Assembly: GCF_000613945.1 (NCBI RefSeq)
Contig: NZ_BAJY01000021.1
Span: forward strand, 1 to 49,012
Direction of reading: 5' to 3'
Source: Prevotella falsenii DSM 22864 = JCM 15124
GTDB taxonomy: Bacteria > Bacteroidota > Bacteroidia > Bacteroidales > Bacteroidaceae
Length of the DNA: 49,012 nucleotides
Shown: positions 8,461 through 16,497 of the stretch, in pieces
Layout of the letters: each line of letters starts with the position of its first letter
How positions within the stretch are numbered: the stretch's first letter is position 1
The notes under the pieces: model-generated
Databases searched by the model: none
Seen by the model: the letters and a program-made list of their open reading frames with translations, nothing else
Told to the model about the DNA's origin: nothing
Position numbers and translations under genes: made by a program

Positions 8461-8871
8461 TAAGCGTAACGATAACGCCTTATTTTCGTTCTCTTCCATT
8501 ATCTCGCGCTCGCCCGGTCCTTTGTCGTTAATGCCGCAAAGATGCAGCACACCGTGAATAATGACACGGAAAAGCTCTTCTTCGTAGGTCTTTCCGAACT
8601 TTTCTGCATTGGTACGAACGGTATCGAGCGATATTACAATATCACCATTGAGCACGTTGCCCTCGCAATAATCGAAAGTAATGATGTCGGTGTAGTAGTC
8701 GTGTCCAAGATATTCGTTGTTCACTTCCAATATTTTCTCGTCATCAACAAACATATAACCTATCTCTCCCACCTTACGGTTGTGGGTCGCTACCACTGCT
8801 TTTATCCAGCGTGTGGTATCGCGTTTTCCTATCTTTGGGAGCTTTACGCCCTCTGCGTTGTATGTTATCAT
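8431..8871 (-). CDS. ybeY: Endoribonuclease/rRNA maturation factor YbeY
   Basis: 146-residue YbeY (UPF0054), a zinc-dependent endoribonuclease acting in 16S rRNA 3' processing and late 30S quality control. The core motif reads HGVLHLCGINDKG near residues 109-121, so two His ligands are present, while the third, normally in a GYDH context, is replaced (GINDK). I recall this variant as common in Bacteroidales. The last nine codons lie inside repeat copy F, so the tail (CEDNSIKK) is repeat-derived or the repeat inserted at the gene end. It lies 12 bp downstream of coaD on the same strand. Confidence 0.9.
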   Translation of the reverse strand: MITYNAEGVKLPKIGKRDTTRWIKAVVATHNRKVGEIGYMFVDDEKILEVNNEYLGHDYYTDIITFDYCEGNVLNGDIVISLDTVRTNAEKFGKTYEEELFRVIIHGVLHLCGINDKGPGEREIMEENENKALSLRLLCEDNSIKK

Positions 8872-8883
8872 TCTTCGTTTGTT

Positions 8884-9354
8884 TTATCGTTTCTGTGGCA
8901 GAAATTCGCTAACGTCTCTGCCAAAGTGTATAAGTTCGCGCACAAGGCTTGAGCTAATGTTGGCAAACTGTGGTTCAGCCACAAGCAATAAGGTCTCCAT
9001 ACCGCCTAAAAGGCGATTTATATCCGCCTGTTGGCGTTCGTATTCAAAATCTTTTACGCTGCGCACGCCTTTTATAAAGAATGTGGCTTGCTCGCGTTTG
9101 GCAAAGTCTACGGTAAGGTCGGTATAGGCTTTCACCTCTATCTGTGGCACATCGGCATAGAGTTGCTGTATGGCAGACACGCGCCGGTCGGTGGTTTGCA
9201 TATATTGTTTGCGCTCGTTTACACCTACACCGATAACTATTTTGTCGAACAAAGGCAATGCCCGACGCACAATAGAGTCGTGTCCGACGGTGAAAGGATC
9301 GAAACTTCCCACAAACAAACCTATACGTTCCGTGTGCCCGCTTTTATTTACCAT
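8884..9354 (-). CDS. coaD: Phosphopantetheine adenylyltransferase
   Basis: 156-residue nucleotidyltransferase catalysing 4'-phosphopantetheine + ATP to dephospho-CoA, the penultimate step of coenzyme A synthesis. Motifs: GSFDPFTVGH near residues 16-25 (the HxGH-type motif, with T/HxGH His), the substrate loop FIKGVRSVKDFEYE near 93-106, and ISSSLVRE near 133-140 corresponding to ISSTxxR. The length is usual. Together with ybeY it forms a small minus-strand operon; the clostripain-like gene lies 69 bp upstream. Confidence 0.93.
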   Translation of the reverse strand: MVNKSGHTERIGLFVGSFDPFTVGHDSIVRRALPLFDKIVIGVGVNERKQYMQTTDRRVSAIQQLYADVPQIEVKAYTDLTVDFAKREQATFFIKGVRSVKDFEYERQQADINRLLGGMETLLLVAEPQFANISSSLVRELIHFGRDVSEFLPQKR

Positions 9355-9423
9355 ATACTTTAAAGTTCTGTTCGTATCTGTTACTGAAATCTTTTTACTG
9401 TCAATACCTATCCGTTCTACTTG

Positions 9424-10704
9424 CTATCGGAAAAGTGCATAGAAATGACTCTTCGGCTTGCTGCTCACTACCATACTGTTCTTGGACGGCGCAGAGATGG
9501 TTAGTCCGCTGCAGGTCTTTATGCGATGCGAGCCTGCATTGGTCAAAGAAGAGAAGTAGTATTCGGTATGGCGTTCGTATGGAACAAGTTGCGACAAAGC
9601 ATCGTCGAACCGTTTGGTCAGTTCTGCATCGCCGGCGCAAAGTCGATGGATATAATCGGAGAAATCGAAGAATATCACAGGGACGTAGCCATCGAGTACC
9701 TGCAAGGCTGAACCGACGTCGGTACCCATTCGGTACTTATTGTGAACGGTGTCAAGCACGCCCATCATTGCATCGACCTTGCGACAATCGGTTACAGAAA
9801 TTGTTCCGTAATGGTAAGCAATGCTGCCGATGGAGTAGTTGGAATAGAAGTTATAGAAAGCCTCTACTGCATTTTTGTAGTCGGGTTGCGTAGGCGACAG
9901 GTACTTCCACATTTCGCGATAAGGCATTCCGTGCCCCATTATCTCGGTTGGACAGCCTATAAGATAGTCGGTTACACGATTTAATTCGTAAGCTGTTTCG
10001 ATATTCGCCATATAGCAATCGTCGAAGAGAAGGAACTGCAAATGGTTTATTTTGGAACGTCGTATTCCCTCCGCCAATTCGTCGATATTCATCTGAACAG
10101 CTCCACCGCCGAAGTAACGGGTCTGTCGAGTAATGGGTAAGCCCATCGCCTCGTTTCTATCTCGGTCAGCTGCAATGCGACGTTGCATCGATGCAGAGGC
10201 TGTTTTGGCATATATCCAGCCTACGCCGTGCGAACCAATCATCATTGAATAAACATGTGCAGGAGCAACTTCAGCCACCTTATTCAATAATGTGGTCATC
10301 TTTTCGGCGGTCTCCATAGCACCGTCGTCGTAGGTTTTGAGCGTATCATTATAACACTTTCCGTCGCGGTAAGTAACATTAATAAGATGGCTTTTATCTA
10401 TCGAGTTGGCTATTAAAATAAGTAAGTTGGTGTTGTTCAAGCCTCCTTGCTCGACAATACCTTTCTTCATATCATTGATATTGTTCATGAAGAAGTCATA
10501 CAAGTTCTGACTTGCCCCTGTCCAAGGCATATAAACAAATATTGTTTTCTCTTTCGTGGAGGACTTATCGTCAGGGGCGTCGCTCTCTTTGCTGCAGGAA
10601 ACCAAGGTCGCAGCAACGAAGATGCACAAAAGCATAAAGGCACTGCCAAAGCGTTTAAACGACTTTTGGCACACCGTAAATAAATATGGAAATAAACATT
10701 TCAT
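9424..10704 (-). CDS. Clostripain-family (C11) cysteine peptidase lipoprotein
   Basis: 426 residues. The N-terminus has a long hydrophobic signal ending in the lipobox LVSCSK near residue 37, so the mature protein should be anchored in the envelope and probably faces outward. The C11 catalytic pair is visible: His in IGSHGVGW near residue 157 and Cys in LLFDDCYMANIE near 230. Clostripain-like enzymes cleave after Arg or Lys and Bacteroidales encode many of them. The C-terminus (SSKPKSHFYALFR) lacks the WYK-type ending I would expect, and the neighbouring frame stays open past 9500 to 9401; a small frame break near 9450-9560 is possible but not proven. Length otherwise fits. Confidence 0.8.
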   Translation of the reverse strand: MKCLFPYLFTVCQKSFKRFGSAFMLLCIFVAATLVSCSKESDAPDDKSSTKEKTIFVYMPWTGASQNLYDFFMNNINDMKKGIVEQGGLNNTNLLILIANSIDKSHLINVTYRDGKCYNDTLKTYDDGAMETAEKMTTLLNKVAEVAPAHVYSMMIGSHGVGWIYAKTASASMQRRIAADRDRNEAMGLPITRQTRYFGGGAVQMNIDELAEGIRRSKINHLQFLLFDDCYMANIETAYELNRVTDYLIGCPTEIMGHGMPYREMWKYLSPTQPDYKNAVEAFYNFYSNYSIGSIAYHYGTISVTDCRKVDAMMGVLDTVHNKYRMGTDVGSALQVLDGYVPVIFFDFSDYIHRLCAGDAELTKRFDDALSQLVPYERHTEYYFSSLTNAGSHRIKTCSGLTISAPSKNSMVVSSKPKSHFYALFR

Positions 10705-10844
10705 TGTCTATCAATCGGAATAATATTTCTATTTGACTTGCAAATATAACAATAAAATAGCAAAATCGTTGGTTCACAACCGTTTTTTAAGCATAAAACC
10801 ATCACATTCACAATTATTAGTAACGGCTAACAGCCTTAACCGAC

Positions 10845-10987
10845 GTGAGTTCGGCATACAATCGCTTTTTAAGAGAATTATCTTTACAAGACTAAACAAA
10901 AGAACTCTCTCCCTATTTCATTACCGGGCTTGCTTAAAAACATCTGCGGGAAAGCCTATTTAACCTGCTTTCTTATGCCGAACTCAC
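10845..10987. repeat. Foldback repeat with 14-bp perfect ends
   Basis: GTGAGTTCGGCATA at 10845-10858 is perfectly inverted at 10974-10987 (TATGCCGAACTCAC). Similar ends (GTGAGTTCGG type) bound the foldback at 30186-30331. Just inside the left arm, at 10867-10892, is a copy of the right end of the 189-bp element (CTTTTTAAGAGAATTATC and on), so the two families are nested here. The 393-bp gap from 10705 to 11097 holds this element and the terminator at 11015; no gene is seen. Confidence 0.75.
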
Positions 10988-11014
10988 GCTAATTAGGGCA
11001 ATAATCGACCAATA

Positions 11015-11048
11015 AAAATCCCACAACGCTTTTGCATTGTGGGATTTT
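11015..11048. terminator. Intrinsic terminator after the fumarate reductase operon
   Basis: AAAATCCCACAA at 11015-11026 pairs with TTGTGGGATTTT at 11037-11048 across a 10-base loop. Read on the minus strand it ends in TTTTTAT. It lies about 50 bp beyond the sdhB/frdB stop codon. Confidence 0.85.
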
Positions 11049-11097
11049 AATATAGCTTGAGTGGCTTTAAAAGCCATTCGGAATTTGCTGTAAACGA

Positions 11098-11853
11098 TTA
11101 ATCGGCAAGCTTTGCCTTGATAAACTCGCGGTTCAAGCGAGCAATGTTGGCAATAGACTCGTTCTTTGGACACTCTGCTTCGCACGCACGGGTGTTTGTA
11201 CAGTTACCAAATCCGAGTTCTTCCATCTTCATAATCATTGCTTTTGCACGTTTAGCAGCCTCCGGACGACCTTGTGGAAGGAGTGCCAACTGGCTTACCT
11301 TAGAAGAAAGGAAGAGCATTGCCGAACCGTTTTTACATGCTGCAACGCACGCACCGCAACCGATACACGTAGCGCAGTCCATTGCTTCGTCAGCAGCTTC
11401 CTTAGGAATAAGGATGGCATTAGCATCTTGTGGCTGTCCTGTACGAATGCTTGTGTAGCCGCCGGCTTGAATAATCTTATCGAATGCACCACGGTCTACC
11501 ATGCAATCCTTAATTACCGGGAATGCGGCAGAACGCCATGGTTCAACTGTAATAACATCTCCATCGTTGAAACGACGCATGTAGAGCTGGCAGGTTGTTG
11601 CACCTGTAGCCGGTCCGTGTGGGTGTCCGTTGATGTAAAGAGAACACATACCGCAGATACCTTCGCGACAGTCATGGTCGAAGACGAAAGGTTCGTTGCC
11701 ATCTTCGATAAGCTGCTCGTTGAGAATATCCAGCATTTCGAGGAATGAAGTATCGCCGGTGATGTCCTTCATTTCGAATGTATCAAAATGACCTTGTGCA
11801 GTAGGTCCGTTCTGACGCCATACTTTAAGCGTGAAACTTATTGTTTTTTCCAT
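11098..11853 (-). CDS. sdhB: Fumarate reductase/succinate dehydrogenase iron-sulfur subunit
   Basis: 251 residues. Carries electrons between the flavoprotein and the membrane haems/quinone. The N-terminal ferredoxin domain has the [2Fe-2S] cysteines in CREGICGMC (near 62-70) with a further Cys at about 87 (ATTCQL). The C-terminal domain has [17 protein letters not shown] (near 160-176) and [14 protein letters not shown] (near 220-233) for the [4Fe-4S] and [3Fe-4S] clusters. In anaerobic Prevotella and Bacteroides relatives this enzyme mainly reduces fumarate to succinate; the direction is inference. It is last in the operon, 46 bp after the flavoprotein gene. Confidence 0.95.
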   Translation of the reverse strand: MEKTISFTLKVWRQNGPTAQGHFDTFEMKDITGDTSFLEMLDILNEQLIEDGNEPFVFDHDCREGICGMCSLYINGHPHGPATGATTCQLYMRRFNDGDVITVEPWRSAAFPVIKDCMVDRGAFDKIIQAGGYTSIRTGQPQDANAILIPKEAADEAMDCATCIGCGACVAACKNGSAMLFLSSKVSQLALLPQGRPEAAKRAKAMIMKMEELGFGNCTNTRACEAECPKNESIANIARLNREFIKAKLAD

Positions 11854-11899
11854 TACGTTGATTTCTTTTTAATGTGTTGCAAAGCAACTTTGACCTAAA

Positions 11900-13882
11900 T
11901 TAGTTCTTGTAGTTACGTGTTTGAACCTTAATTGCCTCGTACTCGAGCGGTTCCTTTATGAGTTCAGGAGCAACGGTATCGCTGCCCTTATACTCCCAGC
12001 AACCTACGTAGAAGTAATTTTCGTCATCGCGCTTAGCTTCGCCTTCTTCGGTCTGATATTCTTCGCGGAAGTGTCCACCGCAGCTCTCATTGCGTGAAAG
12101 TGCATCGTAAGCTACAAGTTCACCCATTGTAATGAAGTCGCGAAGGTGGATAGCCTTGTCGAGTTCTACGTTGAGTCCTTCCTTGCTTCCCGGTATAAAG
12201 AGGTTGGTTTCGAACTCTTTGCGTATTTCTTTCATCTTTTCCAAGCCGGTCTTCAAGCCTTCTTCTGTACGCCCCATGCCGACATATTCCCACATGATAC
12301 GACCAAACTCCTTATGAATAGAGTCTACGCTGCGCTTGCCCTTGATGTTCATAAGACGGTCGATTTCGTCTTGCACGCCCTTTTCAGCCTTAGCAAATTC
12401 GGGGTGGTCGGTAGGTATTTTGCCCCAAAGTGCTTGGTCTGCCAAGTAGTTTTGTATAGTATAAGGTAGCACGAAGTACCCGTCAGCCAAACCTTGCATC
12501 AATGCTGATGCACCGAGACGGTTAGCACCGTGGTCAGAGAAGTTGCATTCGCCGATGGCAAAGAGTCCTTTGATAGTGGTTTGCAATTCGTAATCTACCC
12601 AGATACCGCCCATTGTGTAGTGGATAGCAGGGTAAATCATCATCGGGTTGTAATACTTAACGCCATTGATTTCCTTAGCCAACTCGCCCGGATTTACGTC
12701 GGTGATTTCCTCGTACATATCGAAGAGGTTGCCATAACGCTGGCGGATAACGTCCAATCCAAGACGGTTGATACTTTCAGAGAAGTCAAGGAACACAGCC
12801 AAACCGGTGTTGTTTACACCGAAACCGTGGTCGCAACGCTCCTTGGCAGCGCGTGAAGCCACGTCGCGAGGTACCAAGTTACCGAATGCCGGATAGCGGC
12901 GTTCCAAGTAATAGTCGCGTTCTTCTTCCGGAATATCCGAACCTTTCTTTGTTCCTGCCTGCAATGCCTTAGCGTCTTCGATGTTCTTTGGAACCCATAT
13001 ACGACCGTCGTTACGCAATGATTCTGACATCAATGTGAGTTTAGACTGCTTGTCGCCGTGAACAGGAATACAGGTTGGGTGAATCTGAACATACGCAGGA
13101 TTTGCAAAATAAGCTCCCTTGCGATAGCATTGAACAGCTGCTGTACAGTTGCAACCCATAGCGTTGGTAGAAAGGAAGTATGCGTTACCATAACCACCCG
13201 TAGCGATTACGACTGCATTTGCAGAGAAACGCTCAAGCTCACCGGTAACCAAATTCTTGGCGATGATGCCACGTGCGTGGTCATCAACGATAACAACGTC
13301 TTCCATTTCGTAGCGTGTGTAAAGTTTCACACGGCCATCGTGAACTTGCTTGCTCAATGCCGAATAAGCACCGAGCAGAAGCTGCTGACCTGTCTGTCCC
13401 TTTGCATAGAAGGTACGCGATACCTGTGCGCCACCGAAAGAACGGTTTGCCAACATACCGCCATATTCGCGTGCGAAAGGTACACCCTGTGCCACACACT
13501 GGTCGATAATGCTGTTTGAAACTTCTGCCAAACGATACACGTTTGCTTCACGAGCACGATAGTCGCCGCCCTTTACGGTATCGTAGAACAAACGGTAAAC
13601 AGAATCGCCGTCGTTCTGATAGTTTTTTGCAGCGTTGATACCCCCCTGTGCAGCAATAGAGTGGGCACGGCGTGGTGAATCCTGAATACAGAAGTTGTAA
13701 ACAGTGAAACCCATTTCGCCAAGCGATGCTGCAGCACTGGCACCTGCCAAGCCTGTACCAACCACAATAACATCGAGCTTTAATTTATTCTTAGGATTAA
13801 CCAAACGCTGGTGAGCCTTATAATTGGTCCACTTCTCTGCTACTGGTCCTTCCGGGATTTTAGAATCTAATATTTTAGCCAT
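11900..13882 (-). CDS. sdhA: Fumarate reductase/succinate dehydrogenase flavoprotein subunit
   Basis: 660 residues, the catalytic subunit with covalent FAD. Visible: dinucleotide-binding [17 protein letters not shown] near 40-56, the flavinylation/substrate segment [14 protein letters not shown] near 73-86, [10 protein letters not shown] near 232-241, and the active-site region with HPTCIP and a C-terminal [21 protein letters not shown]. The length and sequence style ([20 protein letters not shown]) are those of the B-type, diheme, Bacteroidota enzymes. It is central to fumarate respiration and succinate production. It lies 27 bp after the cytochrome b gene. Confidence 0.95.
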   Translation of the reverse strand: MAKILDSKIPEGPVAEKWTNYKAHQRLVNPKNKLKLDVIVVGTGLAGASAAASLGEMGFTVYNFCIQDSPRRAHSIAAQGGINAAKNYQNDGDSVYRLFYDTVKGGDYRAREANVYRLAEVSNSIIDQCVAQGVPFAREYGGMLANRSFGGAQVSRTFYAKGQTGQQLLLGAYSALSKQVHDGRVKLYTRYEMEDVVIVDDHARGIIAKNLVTGELERFSANAVVIATGGYGNAYFLSTNAMGCNCTAAVQCYRKGAYFANPAYVQIHPTCIPVHGDKQSKLTLMSESLRNDGRIWVPKNIEDAKALQAGTKKGSDIPEEERDYYLERRYPAFGNLVPRDVASRAAKERCDHGFGVNNTGLAVFLDFSESINRLGLDVIRQRYGNLFDMYEEITDVNPGELAKEINGVKYYNPMMIYPAIHYTMGGIWVDYELQTTIKGLFAIGECNFSDHGANRLGASALMQGLADGYFVLPYTIQNYLADQALWGKIPTDHPEFAKAEKGVQDEIDRLMNIKGKRSVDSIHKEFGRIMWEYVGMGRTEEGLKTGLEKMKEIRKEFETNLFIPGSKEGLNVELDKAIHLRDFITMGELVAYDALSRNESCGGHFREEYQTEEGEAKRDDENYFYVGCWEYKGSDTVAPELIKEPLEYEAIKVQTRNYKN

Positions 13883-13909
13883 AATCTTGTATCTTTCTAT
13901 TTTAATGAA

Positions 13910-14596
13910 TTAAGCAACACAGCAAAGACTTGGTGCGCAGCCAAATGCAAAAGCGAGTACAACAATCAAGAAACCTAACATGAGAAGTGAGGTGTAAATC
14001 AAACCAATCGTCTTCCAACGGTTGAACCAAACCTTACCATTGATACCGAGGGTCTGCATAGCTGACCAGAAACCATGTGAAAGGTGGAACCAGATAGCGC
14101 AAATCCAGACAATGTAAAGTACTACAAAAACCGGATTGGCAAATGTCTCTTTAATGTAAGCGAAGCCGTCTGCCGGGTGGAACTGTGTGTGCATACCTAC
14201 AATTTCGGCAAACATCATGTTGTACCAAAAGTTGAACAAGTGAAGCAACATACCCAAAAGGACAATGATACCCAATACCAACATGTTCTTAGATGCCCAT
14301 TCCACCTTTGGACTTGAACCTGTTACGGCGTAACGTTCGTTACCACGTGCGCTACGGTTCTGCGCAGTAAGAATGAATGCGTAAACGATGTGCGCCACTG
14401 TCAGTGCCCCGAGAGCCAACGTAGCTACTACCGCATACCAATTCGCACCGAGAAATTCACAAATCATGTTATAGGCTTCGCCTGAGAAAAGCGCAACAAC
14501 ATTCATCGACATGTGGAATGTCAGAAATAGAATAAGTGCAATACCGGTTACGGACATCACAACTTTTCTACCAATAGAAGAATTGATTAACCACAT
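13910..14596 (-). CDS. sdhC: Fumarate reductase/succinate dehydrogenase cytochrome b subunit
   Basis: 228-residue integral membrane subunit with about five hydrophobic segments (residues near 13-33, 55-78, 105-127, 155-175 and 200-220). It should bind two b haems and the menaquinone site. Candidate haem ligands are His residues in TFHMSMN, VAHIVYA, LLHLFNFW and LSHGFWSAMQTLG. It is first of three genes (cytochrome b, flavoprotein, iron-sulfur), the usual Bacteroidota order, and is preceded by a likely promoter at 14739-14769 with an untranslated leader of about 135 bases. Confidence 0.93.
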   Translation of the reverse strand: MWLINSSIGRKVVMSVTGIALILFLTFHMSMNVVALFSGEAYNMICEFLGANWYAVVATLALGALTVAHIVYAFILTAQNRSARGNERYAVTGSSPKVEWASKNMLVLGIIVLLGMLLHLFNFWYNMMFAEIVGMHTQFHPADGFAYIKETFANPVFVVLYIVWICAIWFHLSHGFWSAMQTLGINGKVWFNRWKTIGLIYTSLLMLGFLIVVLAFAFGCAPSLCCVA

Positions 14597-14738
14597 AAAT
14601 AATGTTCTGTTTTTAAATATTTAAACTGTTTGAATTAATTGTCTCTTTCGTGAACGCACACACTAAAAGCATGCTAAAACATATCATTCTCATTAGCAAA
14701 TACCCATAAGTTGGTATCAAATGGGGACGTATTCGATG

Positions 14739-14769
14739 CAAAAATACTATAAAATAATGACTATACAAA
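14739..14769 (-). promoter_or_regulatory. Promoter of the fumarate reductase operon
   Basis: On the minus strand TTTG (plus 14766-14769), 19 bases, TATTTTTG (plus 14739-14746). It matches the Bacteroidota consensus. Predicted start of transcription is near 14733. Confidence 0.65.
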
Positions 14770-15575
14770 GTTTTTTTATGAAAAACAGCCATAAAAAACC
14801 TACTGAAAACGTAATATTGACAGCGTCTAAACAAGGAGTAAAAAACAAAATGTAATTCCAAACTCTGTTAATGGGAAACACAAAAAGGAAGAAGTGGCGA
14901 AAAAAGCGACAAAAGTTAAGCGGAAACAGCATTTACAGCTATAACAAGTAAGCAGCGATTTCTAAAAATAAAAAACATTCTATTCATAGAAACAATATAA
15001 AATCTAAGAATACTATAAAACCAATAAACAAGCTGTAAAATACGCCTCTAAACATTAAAACTTTTTAAAATGCCTCGCCGAATTTAACACGAGAGAAAAC
15101 AACGAAATAGAATCGTGAAACATTAAAAATAGCTCTTGAAAATCGAAAAAGCAAGAACCATTTTTCAAAAGCGTAGGTTTTGCAATGCAAAACCTACGCT
15201 TTTACCGTGCAAAACCTACGGTTTCGCAACGCCAAACAGGCACTTTCACTCGGCATTTTTGTTCCTTTTATTACTTTTTATGCCTTATACTCCACAACAA
15301 GAAATGCTTTTTATTTCACACATATACCCACAACATCATCTTAATGGCTGACTGACAGAAGGATAAATATTGCACGCAAAAAGTGCCCTTATTTGCAATC
15401 AACTTTCTTGTTATGCGAAAAAACGCGAGTATTCGGGTGTTTCACGGTTTATTTTTTAACACTTCCAAATGCTTGTTTTAGTTATTTTAACCAATAGGTA
15501 GGTATTCTTCGGCAATACAACGAACAATAGCTGAAAACAGCATATCGGAGAAACTTGCTCACAACAAAGCGGGTT
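14770..15575. other. Non-coding A/T-rich stretch
   Basis: About 800 bp between the fumarate reductase promoter and the MNT gene. It holds one partial copy of the 22-bp array (15167-15225, listed separately). The small frames here, such as one starting at 15136, are translations of that repeat. I see no convincing gene, tRNA or terminator in the rest. Confidence 0.6.
15167..15232 (-). repeat. Copy G of the 189-bp element family, core only
   Basis: Three 15-mers start at 15167, 15189 and 15211 (AAAAGCGTAGGTTTT, AAAACCTACGCTTTT, AAAACCTACGGTTTC), separated by 7-nt linkers GCAATGC and ACCGTGC, hence an exact 22-bp period. The first two are perfect inverted copies and would form a 15-bp hairpin. 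The order of linkers matches the minus-strand reading of the full element. The usual ends are missing or too diverged to place. Confidence 0.8.
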
Positions 15576-15881
15576 CTATTTTGAATATAGCACCTTTCCG
15601 TCCCGCTTGACATTATTTATAAACGTTGGATTGGTAAGATTATCGAAGATATTCAAGTCAAAAAGATAAGGAATTCGAGAGTAATACAGCTTGGTGCGCA
15701 AGGTGGAAACCACTTCGCTTGTGAGTTTCTCTCCATACAACAACAAGTCTATATCCGATGTACGGTGGTAATCTCCACGTGCTCTCGACCCATAGACAAC
15801 AGCTTGTTCTATTTCCGGAAGTTGGCGAAGAATGCCCAACAGTTCTTCCATATACTCGTTTTCAATACCAAATGCAGCCAT
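15576..15881 (-). CDS. mntA: MNT-type nucleotidyltransferase antitoxin
   Basis: 101-residue minimal nucleotidyltransferase. The signature GSRARGDYHRTSDIDLLLYG near residues 31-50 has the exact G-S-x10-D-x-D form of MntA. In studied HEPN/MNT pairs the MNT partner adds AMP groups to a Tyr of the HEPN toxin and so silences it; that activity here is inferred from family. It starts 2 bp after the HEPN stop codon, so the two are certainly coupled. The C-terminal part (LFDLNIFDNLTNP) completes the usual length. Confidence 0.88.
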   Translation of the reverse strand: MAAFGIENEYMEELLGILRQLPEIEQAVVYGSRARGDYHRTSDIDLLLYGEKLTSEVVSTLRTKLYYSRIPYLFDLNIFDNLTNPTFINNVKRDGKVLYSK

Positions 15882-15883
15882 AA

Positions 15884-16309
15884 TTACACTCCTTCGGTTT
15901 CTGTTCGCAAACGCAAGTTCGCAAACAAATCCTGCAATATGGGGTAATAAGTTGTGATGATTTTATCAATAATATCCGTCTCCGTGTCTTCATCATAAAC
16001 GTGAGAGGTCAGATTGCGGCTCTCAACCATATCAAACCAAGGGTTTGCATTCTCGATAATGCCCATAGCAAATGCCTTGCGAATAGCATCGCGAGAACCC
16101 ATTACTTGTTCACCGTTCTGATACTCGGCATAGTTCTTCAGCAGTTTCCAAGCTGCCTCAAGCGTATATTCAAAACGCTGTATCATACCATCTTTCTCAA
16201 GATTGCTAAGCGGACGCCCGTGATATAAGTCTACAACTTCCGTCAATCTACTAAGTGCCTTGCCGAAAGTTGATAACCTTTGTATCCATCTAATTTGTAT
16301 TTCTCCCAT
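15884..16309 (-). CDS. hepT: HEPN-domain toxin, HI0074-type
   Basis: 141 residues from ATG 16309 (MGEIQIRWIQRL), a helical protein of the nucleotidyltransferase-substrate-binding (HI0074) HEPN family. The RNase motif R-x4-H appears as RNLTSHVYDE near residues 109-118, including the Tyr that is a candidate for AMP addition. The family acts as an RNase toxin paired with MNT. An upstream ATG at 16345 is open, but it lies at or before the predicted transcription start, so 16309 is chosen. The promoter is at 16332-16363. The pair stands alone between two unrelated core blocks. Confidence 0.87.
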   Translation of the reverse strand: MGEIQIRWIQRLSTFGKALSRLTEVVDLYHGRPLSNLEKDGMIQRFEYTLEAAWKLLKNYAEYQNGEQVMGSRDAIRKAFAMGIIENANPWFDMVESRNLTSHVYDEDTETDIIDKIITTYYPILQDLFANLRLRTETEGV

Positions 16310-16331
16310 AATCAAGCATTGGTTATTTGTG

Positions 16332-16363
16332 CAAAAGTAACACATAAAAACGTGATTGACAAA
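16332..16363 (-). promoter_or_regulatory. Promoter of the HEPN/MNT pair
   Basis: On the minus strand TTTG (plus 16360-16363), 20 bases, TACTTTTG (plus 16332-16339), which is a full match to the Bacteroidota consensus. Transcription should begin near 16326, 17 bases before the chosen start codon. Confidence 0.75.
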
Positions 16364-16497
16364 TTTTTGTATAAAAAGAAATACTTACTCGCAATGTCTA
16401 AAATAGCAAAAGGAAACAGGTTCGCAATAGCAATATGTCGGAATTGTGCTGCATAATTCAATTAAATTTCTTACTTTTGCCAAAAATTAAAAGCGGA

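Noticed and set aside
13260..14350. Other CACGTG words (near 13270 and 14345) as parS
   Set aside because: Their flanks do not match TGTTTCACGTGAAACA and they lie inside coding sequence.
15136..15351. Small protein-coding frames over the repeat (also at 33729-33974, 41438-41626 and 48732-48971)
   Set aside because: They share a peptide like AKPTLLPCKTYGF only because they translate the same dispersed repeat; no start signals, different frames and ends.
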